Made by a program: the position numbers and the translations under genes. Under the pieces are notes generated by a model. It was not told the origin of the DNA. It saw only the letters and a list, made by a program, of their open reading frames with translations, and searched no databases. Of a stretch of DNA of 64,000 bases, positions 51,925-62,403 are shown piece by piece (position 1 is the stretch's first letter; every line of letters starts with the position of its first letter). Source of the stretch: Bartonella machadoae (GTDB lineage: Bacteria; Pseudomonadota; Alphaproteobacteria; Rhizobiales; Rhizobiaceae); contig NZ_CP087114.1 in the NCBI RefSeq assembly GCF_022559585.1, positions 1,529,095 through 1,593,094 of the forward strand, read 5' to 3'.

Positions 51925-54900
51925 ATGCCTAAAAAAATCCTTCTATCTTGTACAGCAGTTGTAGTAGTTGTACTATCTGTATCTGGTGTTCATCTCAATG
52001 CACAAGCTAAAAATCTTGAAATTTCAAACAACAAAAAAGAAGTTTTCAATGAAACCTATGAGATTATTCACGCCAAAAAAGGTGGTAAAATTATCGGTAA
52101 GCATTTAAGGATAATCGGAAACAAAAAAACAAACACCAACATCAACCCATATATGCCCGCTATAAGAGCTGAAGGTCCTAACGCTTCAATTGAATTACTG
52201 GATGGTACAATCATTAAAGGAACGCGTTCGAGCATTTTATTTGGTGTTGAAGCAAAAGATGGTGCTACACTGAAAATGACCGGAGGAACCATTACAACTT
52301 CTGAAATTGGTGCGGGCTTCTATAACAGCAAGAGTGCTGGAAATAAGCTGAAAGATGTAACGATATCGAGTAGTAAAGATAAAAATCCTAAAATCATCGG
52401 AGTAGATGCCGAAAAGGAAAGTAACGTCATTTTAGAAAATGTAATCGTTACAAAAGCAAAAAACGGCATCATTGCAAACAATCATTCCAAAGTAACAGTT
52501 TATGGAGGATCATTTGAGGGGAAGGATACAGGAGTATATGCTGGCAAGGGAAGTAACATTACTTTAACAAGCAGTAAAAAAGGCGATACTCAAATTACAT
52601 CATCATCGAATGGCAAAGGGCTCTATACCGATGGTTTACATTCTACCATTACAATGACAGGAGGAACAGTATTCGGAGAGGCAGCATTAATTGCGGTAAA
52701 TGGTGGCCGTATTAAAGTTACTGATGTTGCTCTAAAAGCAAAGGGTGATGGCGCCGATATGGGTGCTGGCGCAACTTCTCATGGCTCTAACAGCGCAATT
52801 GAATTGTATGGAAATACAACAATTAACAATAAGAAAATTGGTCTTACTGCACAAAATGGCGGCATAATGAAAATGATCGGAGGAACCATTATAGCTTCTT
52901 CAACTGGCGCAGGCTTCTATAACAGTAAAAGTGATGAAAACAAGCTGGAAAATGTTACAATATCAACCGGTAAGGAAAAAAATTCAGGCAAAGGGATATT
53001 TCTCTTGAAAGAAAGTGGCGTCACTTTAAAAAATGTAAAAATAACACAAACAGGCAACAGCATAATTGCCAATGACCATTCTAAAATAAAAATCTCTGGA
53101 GGGTCATTTGATGCAAGCTATGCAACAATATGTTCCCAAAGTGGCAGCACAATTACCTTAACGGATAATGTTCAAGTTACATCATATGATGAAGCTGGCC
53201 TCTATGCAATAGACAAAGGGTCCACGATTACAATGACAACAGGAAGGGTGACAGGAAAATATACAGCATTAGAAGCAGACCAAGGTGGCCATATTACAGT
53301 TACAAATGTTACTTTAAAAGCAACGAATGATGGCAGCGGTGTGGCTGCTGGTGCGGCTACCTCTGGCTCTAACAGTGTGATTGAATTGCTGGGAAATACA
53401 ACGATCAGTGATGTTAAAATCGGTATTGATGCGCAAAACGATAGCACAATAAAAATGATCGGAGGAACCATTACCAGTTCCGAAGCTGGCGTTCAATTGT
53501 TAAAAAATAAGAGCAATAACATACTGAAAGATGTAACGATATTGAGTAGTAAAGACGATGCATTACTTATTAATGCAATAATTGCAGAAAAAGGAAGTAA
53601 CATCACTTTGGAAAATGTAACCATTCCACAAGCAATCAACAGCATAGTTGCAAATAATCATTCTAAAATAACAGTTGCGGGAGGATTATTTAATGCAAAA
53701 GGTGCAGCAATATCTGCCCTAAAAGGCAGTACCATTACTTTAACCGACAGTCCTCAAATTACTTCATCTGATAACGCTGGACTCTATGCGAAAGATGCAA
53801 AATCTACCATTACAATAACGGGAGGAACAATAAAAGGTAAAACGACTACATTATATGCCGAAAATGGTGGACATATTAAAGCAACAAATGTCACTCTAAC
53901 GGCAACAGATAGTAGCGGAACGGGTGCGACAAGCCAAGATATTGGTAGTTTACTCGAGTTATATGGGAATACAAAGATTAACAGTGCCGTAATTGGTCTT
54001 CATGCACTAGATAACGGGATGATTAAAATGATTGGAGGAACAGTAATTGCCAAAAAAGATGCGTTTGTTGTAAACAATAACGGACATATTGATGTAACAG
54101 ACGTTTCTGCCACAGCAGAAGAGAGAGGTATAGTATTTGAAAAATCTAACAACAATAAAATATCAGAAATCAATTTAACGCATACAAAACTCCACATTGA
54201 AAACGGTACTGGAATTAATGCAAATGAGTCAATTGGCAAAGCTAACCTTAAAAATTCAGAAATCCGTGCTGATGTTTTATTAGCAACCAAAACTTCAGCG
54301 AAAAAAATGATTTCATTTTTACACTCAATGCCGACAACTCCATCTTAGATGGCAAAATAAATACTGAAAAAACATTCAAAACAGTCTTTAATTTACAAAA
54401 CAATACAAAATGGACATTAAAAACAAGTATATATGAAAAAAACCAGAATGAAAAACCTCTTGATATTGCTCAAAGATCACATTCTGATGTTTCCATCCTC
54501 AATATTAATAATAGCTCTATTGTTTTCAAAAAACCAGAAGAAGATCATTATCACACGCTGCACGTAGGATCTGGCAGAGCAAATACTAAAAAAGTCTACA
54601 ATGCTACAGGAAAAACAGCAATTCATTTCAATGTTGAATGGAGTGACAGTGCTGCGATAAACACGCAAAAAACTGACCGCCTTCTGATTCATGGTGATGT
54701 TTCAGGTACTACAATGATTTATATCACGGGACAGTTAGAAAAAAACAATATTAAAGCAAATACTTCTGCTCTTACCAGTATCCATGGTCTTTCACTCATT
54801 CAAGTTTCTGGAAGAGCAAATCAAAACTCTTTCAAACTTGCAAACGGCTATATCACAATAAATGGTTCACCTTATAAATACATACTGAAAGCATATGGAC

Positions 54901-55600
54901 CAACGTCAAACCATAGTAAAACAAATACTGAACAAAATCTTTTAGAAGAAAATAAAGATTTTTGGGATTTTCGCTTAGAACCAGTACCACTTGACAGTGG
55001 CTCAACAATAAAAACTATTGTGCCATAAAGACAAGCTACTGAGTCATACTTATTACTTTCTTCTATGCTGGATTGACTGATATGACTAAGAAAAATATAC
55101 GACTAACCACTATGAGAGCATCTATCTTAGGTAAAAAATAAGATAAGCGAAATAGCCTCTTCTTATACGGCTAGAAAAGAACAAGAATCTTATTTTCTGA
55201 TAAAGAGTGCTTCTTGTAAATAGAGTTATAGCGGTGCTAATCTTCGCTATATTACTCTATAAGGAGCTGTTAACTTTACCGCACAAGAAGGATAAAATAC
55301 TCCAACATATTTTTGTCTTTTAAGAATCTACAGACAACCCTCTTTCACTCCAAAAATATGCAAGACGCAAAAAAAAGCACTTTAAAAGAATGTAGATAAA
55401 TGGTCACTTCACTTACCGCCTATGACGGATAAAGCATAACTGTGGTTTCTATCCTGATACCTTTTTATCTTATGATAATCCTAAAAGCAGATATCATCAC
55501 ATGTCATCACTGAAAAAACTGAAAAATTGAAATCAGCTATCAACAAAAGCTTTTGAAAAACGAAGTCTATTGGGAATAAGTTTTTTAAGTAAAAAAACGC
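51925..55600 (+). pseudogene. Second autotransporter gene, frameshifted and with a degraded barrel
   Basis: A paralogue of the 45168-51175 gene: signal peptide MPKKILLSCTAVVVVVLSV..GVHLNAQA, then the same repeat style (TMTGGTVFGEAALIAVNGG; LENVTIS; ENGGHIKATNVTL). The first open part stops at 54346-54348 after an A7 tract (54301-54307); with one extra A it reads on to 55028 (SSIVFKKPEEDHYHTLHVGSG and GLSLIQVSGRANQNSFKLAN), where it stops. Beyond, barrel-like pieces (FYAGLTDMTKKN, RASILGKK, RVIAVLIFAILLY) lie in several frames with many stops. So the barrel is dead and a single repair cannot restore it. Confidence 0.8.
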
Positions 55601-56645
55601 TCTCCGTTTTTAAGATAAAACTATAACAACAGAAATATTGTTATCTGTACACGTTCTCAAAAAGAATAGCACAATAGGCTACTTTTTATTCCTAAAATCT
55701 GTTTTTCTTTCGAAAAATTCCTTTTTAAGAAAAGAAAACAACAAAATCGTTGAATGATTATAATGTAGCAATGAAAAACTCTCTCGACAGTTTCTTCTTT
55801 TTTGTAAAAAATAAAACTGAGCATTTTTGAATAAACACAATATAAAACTGTAAAAAAGACACAAATCAAAGACAATAAAAACTAAACTCTACTAAAAAGA
55901 AGCAATTTTTCCGAAGAACAAAACGCCATTGGGTTGCTAATTCACGCTCTTTTTTTAAAGAAACGTCACTTAAAGCCTCCAAGTCCATTTCACGACACCG
56001 TCCATGGATAGTATAGCGTAAAAGCTATTGAGCACCACTATCTTTACGCTTATGAAGAAGAAAGTTGGCACTATCATATTCTTTACCAGCCCCCAATATT
56101 GCAACATCCCTTGGTATTTAGACGATTCATAAAAGGCATTTTTGCTCCTTTCTTTAGAGTTTTTTATCCACACGATAACCCCACTTATGACGTGCAAATA
56201 AATGATTATGATTGATAAAAAATGAGATGATTTGAGATAAGAGAATCTTACAATATTCGGGGGGTAATTTAATATGCAAAATGATAAATTATCGTTACAA
56301 ATCAATTAGTTGCATGAGAAAGACCGTATCTTCAAACATTTGTATTTCCCACAAACTGAATGCTTAAAGTTCTATAATAAAAACGTCTGAATATAAATTT
56401 TTCATAAAAAACAATACAATGATATCAAAAAACAACACACTTCATGTATCACCTGATATCTCATAACACAGTACGTTTAATAGAATTAAAAATATATTCG
56501 CTAAAACCTCTCTTAGCAAAATGAAAATGATACAGGAAAAATTTTATATGATAAAAAATAAAAGAACCCCTCTGTTGCAAAACCAATATGAAAATATTTA
56601 TAGGAATCTACAACAGAAATAATTTTATTTTCTCTTCTATAAATC
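55601..56645. other. Gap after the second autotransporter
   Basis: The gap contains an integrase remnant (55922-56139) with its upstream leader to about 56310. The rest, AT-rich, shows no gene or clear terminator for the transporter operon. Confidence 0.5.
55922..56139 (-). pseudogene. Tyrosine-integrase N-terminal remnant, copy D
   Basis: From ATG 56139 (AAAGGAG upstream), MPFMNRLNTKGCCNIGGW and a stop, then LHKRKDSGAQ, stop, LLRYTIHGRCREMDLEAL and SDVSLKKERELATQWRFVL. It is the second most complete copy and carries the same N-terminal integrase signature as copy C, with other mutations, so the copies have drifted separately. Confidence 0.65.
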
Positions 56646-57431
56646 TTATGCGAATCTTTCTTCTCTATGAACAATAGGTTCAATACTTGCTTCAAAAAAC
56701 ATCTTCGTATAGTGATGTTGGGCATGCAAATTGCGCAAATCATCATTGCTAAGCTCTTCAAGAATAATCCCTTTATGCATAATTCCAACACGTTCGCAGA
56801 TATGTGCAACAACAGCAAGATCGTGAGAGACCATTAAATAAGTGAGCTTTTTTTCCTCTCGTAATGATTTTAACAAATTCAAAATTTCAGCCTGTACCGA
56901 CACATCCAATGCAGATGTTGGTTCGTCAAGTAACAAAACCTCTGGTTCAATAATGAGAGCACGAGCAAGAGCAATACGCTGACGTTGCCCTCCAGATAAT
57001 TCATGCGGATAACGATAAAGAAAGGAAGAATTAAGACCAACGGAATTTAAAGCATCACCTACCCGCTCCTTTTGATTATCCATTCCATGGATTTTAAGAG
57101 ATTCAGAAAGAACAGTATGAACCATTTTTCTTGGATGAAGAGAAGCATAAGGATCCTGAAAAACCATTTGAATACGGCGTAAAAAATTCTTATCTCTCTT
57201 TTTGGGGACTTCTTCTCCATCAAAAATGAAACGTCCACTATACTCTGGAAGAAGCCCAACCAATGTATTCAAAATAGTTGACTTTCCACACCCTGATTCA
57301 CCAATCAAACCATAAGCTTCACCACGCTTAATATGAAAGTTGACATTTTTAACAACAGTTACTGCCTTATGCCTATGCCCAAAGGTCACAGATAAATTCG
57401 AAACATCAATAATATTCTCACAATTGGTCAC
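56646..57431 (-). CDS. Peptide ABC transporter ATP-binding protein (DppF/OppF type)
   Basis: A 261-residue ABC ATPase: Walker A GESGCGKST (about 43-51), Q-loop QDPYASLHPR, signature LSGGQRQRIALARAL, Walker [16 protein letters not shown]-loop VSHDL. Last gene of the operon; GTG start overlaps the TGA of the D-type gene, with GGAG upstream. It pairs with the D subunit to power uptake of peptides or similar solutes. The C-terminus ends SIEPIVHREERFA instead of the Cys-rich tail of typical DppF. Confidence 0.9.
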   Translation of the reverse strand: MTNCENIIDVSNLSVTFGHRHKAVTVVKNVNFHIKRGEAYGLIGESGCGKSTILNTLVGLLPEYSGRFIFDGEEVPKKRDKNFLRRIQMVFQDPYASLHPRKMVHTVLSESLKIHGMDNQKERVGDALNSVGLNSSFLYRYPHELSGGQRQRIALARALIIEPEVLLLDEPTSALDVSVQAEILNLLKSLREEKKLTYLMVSHDLAVVAHICERVGIMHKGIILEELSNDDLRNLHAQHHYTKMFFEASIEPIVHREERFA

Positions 57432-58303
57432 GGGACAACTCCTTCAACACCATTAATAATCGTAGGATTATGCAACCAATCAGGATCGCGTTCAGGAACA
57501 GCTAAAACATCAACAGGATTATCAAGCCGGGGCAAACTTGCTAGCAAAGCTTTCGTATAAGGATGACAAGCACGCGATAAATCACAAGCAGGCAATTCTT
57601 CTAATACACGACCTGCATACATCACCAAAACACGATCACAAAAATCAGCAATCATATTCAAATCATGACTAATGAAAATAAGTCCCGTTCCAGATTGAGT
57701 CACAAGCTCATCTAATACTGATAAAACTTGACGTCTTACAGTAATATCGAGTGCAGAGGTTGGCTCATCTGCAATAATTAAATCAGGTTTAGGAATAAGC
57801 ATCATCGCAATCATCACACGCTGCCCCATACCACCTGATATTTCATGAGGAAACAATCGCATCACATGTTCAGGATCACGAATATGAACAGATTCCAACA
57901 TAGCAATCGTCCGTTCCCGCGCCTCGGCCTTTGCAACACGATAATGAATACGGTAAGCTTCCATAATCTGTTCCCCAATTCGGATTAACGGATTAAGCGA
58001 ATATTTTGGATCCTGTAAAATCATGGAAATGCGCTTACCTCGGATTGTTCGCATCTGAGGTTCACTTGCACGCAATAAATCGATACCATCAAAACGCATT
58101 TTTTTAGCTTTGACAATTGCTGCTCTTGGGCTCAATTTGAGTATTGCACGCCCCGTCATTGATTTTCCAGAGCCGGATTCACCAACAATTCCAATTTTTT
58201 CTTTCCCCATGGAAAAGCTAATGCCCCGCACAACTTCGGCAAGACCACGCGTTGTAGGAAAAGAAATACGTAAATCTTCTATCTCTAATAAATTTTTAGC
58301 CAT
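57428..58303 (-). CDS. Peptide ABC transporter ATP-binding protein (DppD/OppD type)
   Basis: A 291-residue ATPase: Walker [19 protein letters not shown], signature [16 protein letters not shown], Walker [16 protein letters not shown]-loop [12 protein letters not shown]. The end has the family's [21 protein letters not shown] substrate-domain tail. The ATG at 58303 overlaps the 3' end of the C-type permease by 8 bases; further upstream GTG/ATG codons are in frame but belong to the overlap. Confidence 0.9.
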   Translation of the reverse strand: MAKNLLEIEDLRISFPTTRGLAEVVRGISFSMGKEKIGIVGESGSGKSMTGRAILKLSPRAAIVKAKKMRFDGIDLLRASEPQMRTIRGKRISMILQDPKYSLNPLIRIGEQIMEAYRIHYRVAKAEARERTIAMLESVHIRDPEHVMRLFPHEISGGMGQRVMIAMMLIPKPDLIIADEPTSALDITVRRQVLSVLDELVTQSGTGLIFISHDLNMIADFCDRVLVMYAGRVLEELPACDLSRACHPYTKALLASLPRLDNPVDVLAVPERDPDWLHNPTIINGVEGVVP

Positions 58304-59225
58304 TGCGTGGATCCAATACATCACGAAGTCCATCACCTAACAAATTGAAAGCAAGGCTTGCTAACAATATTGCACAACCTGGTATTGCCGCTAACCACCA
58401 ATTTGTCATCATAAATTCACGACCAGATGAAAGCATTGCGCCCCATTCAGGACTTGGTAATTGCGCTCCTAATCCCAAAAAACCAAGACCAGCAGCTGTT
58501 AAAATAATTCCAGACATATCGAGCGTTAATCGTACCACCACTGAAGGAATACACATAGGTGCAACATGAAACAAAATAATCCGCAAAGCAGAAGCCCCTT
58601 GCAAACGAACTGCCGAGACGTAATCTGATGAACGTATCGTCAAAGTTTCAGCACGTGCTAAACGTGCTATTGGCGGCCATGCTGCAATTGAAATTGCAAT
58701 GGACGCATTTTCAATACCTGGTCCCAAAGCTGCTGAAAAGGCAAGAGCTAAAATTAAAGCTGGAAAAGCAAGAAAAATATCAACAATGCGCATCAGAACG
58801 GTATCAACCCACCCTCCTATATAGCCAGAGACAGTTCCAACAATAAGCCCCACAGGTCCCACAATAACTGTAGTAAGAAAAACAATGTAGAGAGTAATAC
58901 GCGCACCATAAACGAGGCGACTAAAAATATCCCGCCCTAACTCATCTGTACCAAAATAATGCAACATAGAGGGTGGTTGCAATCGATGTGCAAGATCATT
59001 GCTAACAAAATCATAAGGAGCAATCCAAGGAGCAAACATGGCACATAAAACAATAATAAAAATAATAATCAGGCCTAATAGAGCTGAAAAATTATGAGAA
59101 AACTTGATCAATGCATGATAAGTTCTTTGTACGCTTGCCTGAAAGGCTGACTGTGGAACAGTTTCATTTAACCAGTGTGCCAAAGAAAATGACGATTGCG
59201 ATGTGTGATGATTCATGATTGTCAT
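58296..59225 (-). CDS. Peptide ABC transporter permease (DppC/OppC type)
   Basis: A 309-residue permease with an N-terminal cytoplasmic part, a helix (LLGLIIIFIIVLCAMFAPWI), the family motif GTDELGRDIFSRLVYGAR, and EAA-loop region SDYVSAVRLQGASALRIILFHV. Six transmembrane segments are expected. ATG at 59225 follows AAGGA; a further ATG at 59216 is possible. Overlaps D and B neighbours. Confidence 0.9.
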   Translation of the reverse strand: MTIMNHHTSQSSFSLAHWLNETVPQSAFQASVQRTYHALIKFSHNFSALLGLIIIFIIVLCAMFAPWIAPYDFVSNDLAHRLQPPSMLHYFGTDELGRDIFSRLVYGARITLYIVFLTTVIVGPVGLIVGTVSGYIGGWVDTVLMRIVDIFLAFPALILALAFSAALGPGIENASIAISIAAWPPIARLARAETLTIRSSDYVSAVRLQGASALRIILFHVAPMCIPSVVVRLTLDMSGIILTAAGLGFLGLGAQLPSPEWGAMLSSGREFMMTNWWLAAIPGCAILLASLAFNLLGDGLRDVLDPRNG

Positions 59226-59227
59226 AT

Positions 59228-60301
59228 TCAACGTGTCCTTGGATCAAAAATTCGATAAAGCAAATCAGAAAATAAGTTAATGACAACAAAGAGAAATCCG
59301 ACAAGGAGAGTACATCCGACAACTGCATTCATATCTCCAGCCAAAAGAGCATTGGTCAAATAGTGCCCAAAACCAGGCCAAGCAAAAACTGTTTCTGTCA
59401 ACACAGCACCTTCTAATAAAAAAGCATAAGAAAGCGCAACAACCGTAATGATCTGAACAGCAGCGTTACGAAAGGCATGCCCCCAAACTGTCCGTGCCAA
59501 CGATAACCCCTTCACCCGTGCCGTAATGATATATTCCTGATTGAGCTGTTCAATCATAAACCCACGTGTCATACGACTAATGTAAGCCATAGCTCCGAAC
59601 GCTAAGATTAAAGCAGGCATAATAATATGACTGAAGACATTTCCAAAAGCTTCCCACTGCCCCTGACGAGCAGTATCCCAAAGGAAAAATCCTGTTTTGG
59701 GTTCAAAAGAATATTCATAAATAAAATCAATCCGTCCTGGACCACCAATCCAACCAAGCTTGGCGTAAAAGATCAACAACGCCATTAACCCAAGCCAAAA
59801 GGTAGGAGTGGAATAACTGAGAAGTGTAAAAATACGAACAAAATAATCAATAAAGGAATCGCGATACATTGCCGCAAAAACACCAAACGGAATACCAAGA
59901 CTCGTACCAATGATAATAGCAACTGTCGCAAGCTCTAACGTTGCAGGAAACACACGCATAATATCTGCTAAAACAGGGCGTCCCGAAGTTAAAGCATCCC
60001 CAAAATCAAACAAAAAGACATTGTGAAGATAATTCCAGTACTGAACAATCAATGGCTTATCAAGACCCAACTTATAAAACATTGCATCATAAGCTTCTTG
60101 ACTGATATTCTCACCAAGAATAGCAAGCACAGGGTCTAAAGGAAGAAGATGACCAATAAAAAAAGTGATAGTTACCAAACCAAGCAACGTAAAAAAAACT
60201 GAAATGAGCAATTTTAATCCCTTGAAAAAAAAGTCCCATAGCAACCTTTCTTTCTGCTTTTGTGATACTGCTTTTTCACATTCTGAAAATGGTAAAACCA
60301 T
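59228..60301 (-). CDS. Peptide ABC transporter permease (DppB/OppB type)
   Basis: A 357-residue permease: LLISVFFTLLGLVTITFFIGHLLPLDP, then a periplasmic insert, EYSFEPKTGFFLWDTARQ, and the EAA-like NQEYIITARVKGLSLARTVWGHAFRNA with a late YAFLLEGAVLTETVFAWPGFGHYL motif. GAGGGGGAT precedes ATG at 60301. It forms the heteromeric channel with the C-type permease. Confidence 0.9.
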   Translation of the reverse strand: MVLPFSECEKAVSQKQKERLLWDFFFKGLKLLISVFFTLLGLVTITFFIGHLLPLDPVLAILGENISQEAYDAMFYKLGLDKPLIVQYWNYLHNVFLFDFGDALTSGRPVLADIMRVFPATLELATVAIIIGTSLGIPFGVFAAMYRDSFIDYFVRIFTLLSYSTPTFWLGLMALLIFYAKLGWIGGPGRIDFIYEYSFEPKTGFFLWDTARQGQWEAFGNVFSHIIMPALILAFGAMAYISRMTRGFMIEQLNQEYIITARVKGLSLARTVWGHAFRNAAVQIITVVALSYAFLLEGAVLTETVFAWPGFGHYLTNALLAGDMNAVVGCTLLVGFLFVVINLFSDLLYRIFDPRTR

Positions 60302-60389
60302 TATAATATCCCCCTCTATAGCCACTAAACATAACGTAACACCTTTTTATATAATCAAGCACGTCCTATGCTTTTTTTTATAAAATGCT

Positions 60390-62006
60390 CTATTTTTCTA
60401 TAGCATTGTAGTAAATTCTAAAAATATTCCAAACCCATTTTTTTACTGCCGGTCCCATACCAACAGTATAATATGTCTGAAATAAATAGACCATAGGACC
60501 ATGTTCAAATACATAATGTTGTAAAGCACGATATTGCGAAATTCGCTTATTTTGATCTTTCTCAAACAAAGCATCTATCACCATTTTATTGATATTTTCA
60601 TCATAATACCCAGTACGCCAAGCCAAATATGTAGAATGCTTTTTTGTAAATGTTGGATCAGGATTAAAAACGTGATTCAATGAAGGAGGATGTCCATCAG
60701 GATCAGCACTCCCCCATCTCTGAATAGCAGTATCATAATCTCCAACACGCACGCGTTTTAACAGTTGATTTTGTGTCATCCTTTTAATTGTAAGCTCAAT
60801 ACCAATTTTACGTGCATTTTCTTGAATAGACTGTGCAACAAGAGGCATATAATTAAGACTACCAATTAAAAGATTAGCCTTAAAACCATTCGGATAACCA
60901 GCTTCAGTAATTAACTGTCTTGCCTTCTCTAAATCTAATTTAAACGGCACTCCCTCCTTTTCATTCAAAGCACCTGGAATCCCCAACGGCATATAACTCG
61001 CACGCGGAATACCGATACCCTTTAGAACAGTGTTTCCAAGGCCCTCATAATCAATCAAATAACGAAATGCCAATCTCACTTTTTCATGAGCAAAAATTGG
61101 ATTCTTATTGTTCAGCGATAGATAAACAATCTGTGGGCGCAAAACACGGCTAACTTTAACCTTTCCTCCCTGTTTTTCAATATCCAACACATCATCTGAA
61201 GAAAGATCACGTGCTATATCCACATCACCTTTTTCTAAAAGAAGTCTCTGACTTGCTGATTCAGCAACATGCTGCAAAACAATTTGCTTAATTTTAGGCA
61301 TATCTCCCCAATAATGTTGGGTAGCCTGTAATACAACTTTCTCTCCTGGAGACCAGCGTGCCAATTTATAAGGCCCAACACAAGCCGAGTGCGTAGTCAA
61401 ATACTTATTACCCATATCCCCATCAACACTCTTTGCTTCAAGTGTTTGCCGATCAAGCAAAGCAGAAGCATAGGATTGTCCGATCGCCGTCAGTATAAGA
61501 TGGATAGGATAGGGTTTATCCAATTTTAATTGTAATGTTTTATCATCAAGAGCCTGAATACTCGTTTCAATATTATCCTTCGCAAACCCATAACTTGTCA
61601 AAAATTGAGAATAACCTAATTCTAATTTAATAATTCGTTGCATTGACCACGCAAGATCCTGCGCTGTTGCAACTCTTCCATCATCAAACTTTAAATCATC
61701 ACGAAGATGAAAAATAATTCTTTGCCCATTATCTAAAATATCCCAAGATTGCGCCATAGCAGGACGAACTTTTGCAGGTTCATTCTTATCATATTCTACT
61801 AACGCACTACACATATTCATTAATAATTCACTTGCTACAAGCTCAACCACTTGAGCTGGATCAAAACTTCTAATGGAATCAATATTCCAAGCCATTATCA
61901 ATGTATCTTTAGATGATAAACTTAGCGCTGATGAAAGAGAGCCATTAAAAAAACCGATAAGACCTAATAAAAAATAAAAATTCTTCAATAATGCTTTTTT
62001 TGTCAT
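60390..62006 (-). CDS. Solute-binding protein family 5, second of two
   Basis: A 538-residue periplasmic family 5 binding protein. Signal segment ALLKNFYFLLGLIGFFNGSLSSALS; then TLIMAWNIDSIRSFDPAQ, AMAQSWDILDNGQRIIFHLRDDLKF.DG, HSACVGPYKLARWSPGEKVVL, and PHYWGD-like QHYWGDMPKIKQI. Family members bind peptides, nickel or haem; ligand cannot be decided. It is separated by 88 bases from DppB-type and lies after another SBP gene, so two binding proteins may share one permease. AAAGG lies 10 bases before ATG at 62006; the GTG at 62018 is an alternative start. Confidence 0.9.
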   Translation of the reverse strand: MTKKALLKNFYFLLGLIGFFNGSLSSALSLSSKDTLIMAWNIDSIRSFDPAQVVELVASELLMNMCSALVEYDKNEPAKVRPAMAQSWDILDNGQRIIFHLRDDLKFDDGRVATAQDLAWSMQRIIKLELGYSQFLTSYGFAKDNIETSIQALDDKTLQLKLDKPYPIHLILTAIGQSYASALLDRQTLEAKSVDGDMGNKYLTTHSACVGPYKLARWSPGEKVVLQATQHYWGDMPKIKQIVLQHVAESASQRLLLEKGDVDIARDLSSDDVLDIEKQGGKVKVSRVLRPQIVYLSLNNKNPIFAHEKVRLAFRYLIDYEGLGNTVLKGIGIPRASYMPLGIPGALNEKEGVPFKLDLEKARQLITEAGYPNGFKANLLIGSLNYMPLVAQSIQENARKIGIELTIKRMTQNQLLKRVRVGDYDTAIQRWGSADPDGHPPSLNHVFNPDPTFTKKHSTYLAWRTGYYDENINKMVIDALFEKDQNKRISQYRALQHYVFEHGPMVYLFQTYYTVGMGPAVKKWVWNIFRIYYNAIEK

Positions 62007-62018
62007 TTCATTCTTCAC

Positions 62019-62403
62019 CTTTCACATTTCATTTTAGATTTTTGACAAGAAATATTTTTGATTTTGCTATTTTACTTCTTAAACAACACAACCTAATACG
62101 CTCACTTTCACTGATTGATATCCATAAAATAATCTTTCAAACATCAAACTATCATCAGATTGCACAGCATCTGTGCAACAATCAACAAATACCCCAAGAA
62201 GGCATTACCTTCTATACTTATCAACATCACCTTCCCCCATAAGCTGGTCTTAATCTGTATTGTATGAAAAATGACATATTATACAAAAAGTCCCCACAAT
62301 TTTATACTTTAAAAAGTCTCTAAAAGACCCCTTGCGGGGGAAGATTTCTTATCATTTACATTATGATCAAGCTCTTTTTGTATTTTATAAACTTGATACC
62401 CTC
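62019..62403. other. Gap between the two binding-protein genes
   Basis: A small hairpin CCCC-TTGC-GGGG (62328-62339) lies 75 bases below the upstream gene's stop; on the minus strand it is followed by TCTTTT, so a weak or partial terminator is possible. That would set lower expression for the downstream permease genes. No gene is seen. Confidence 0.45.
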
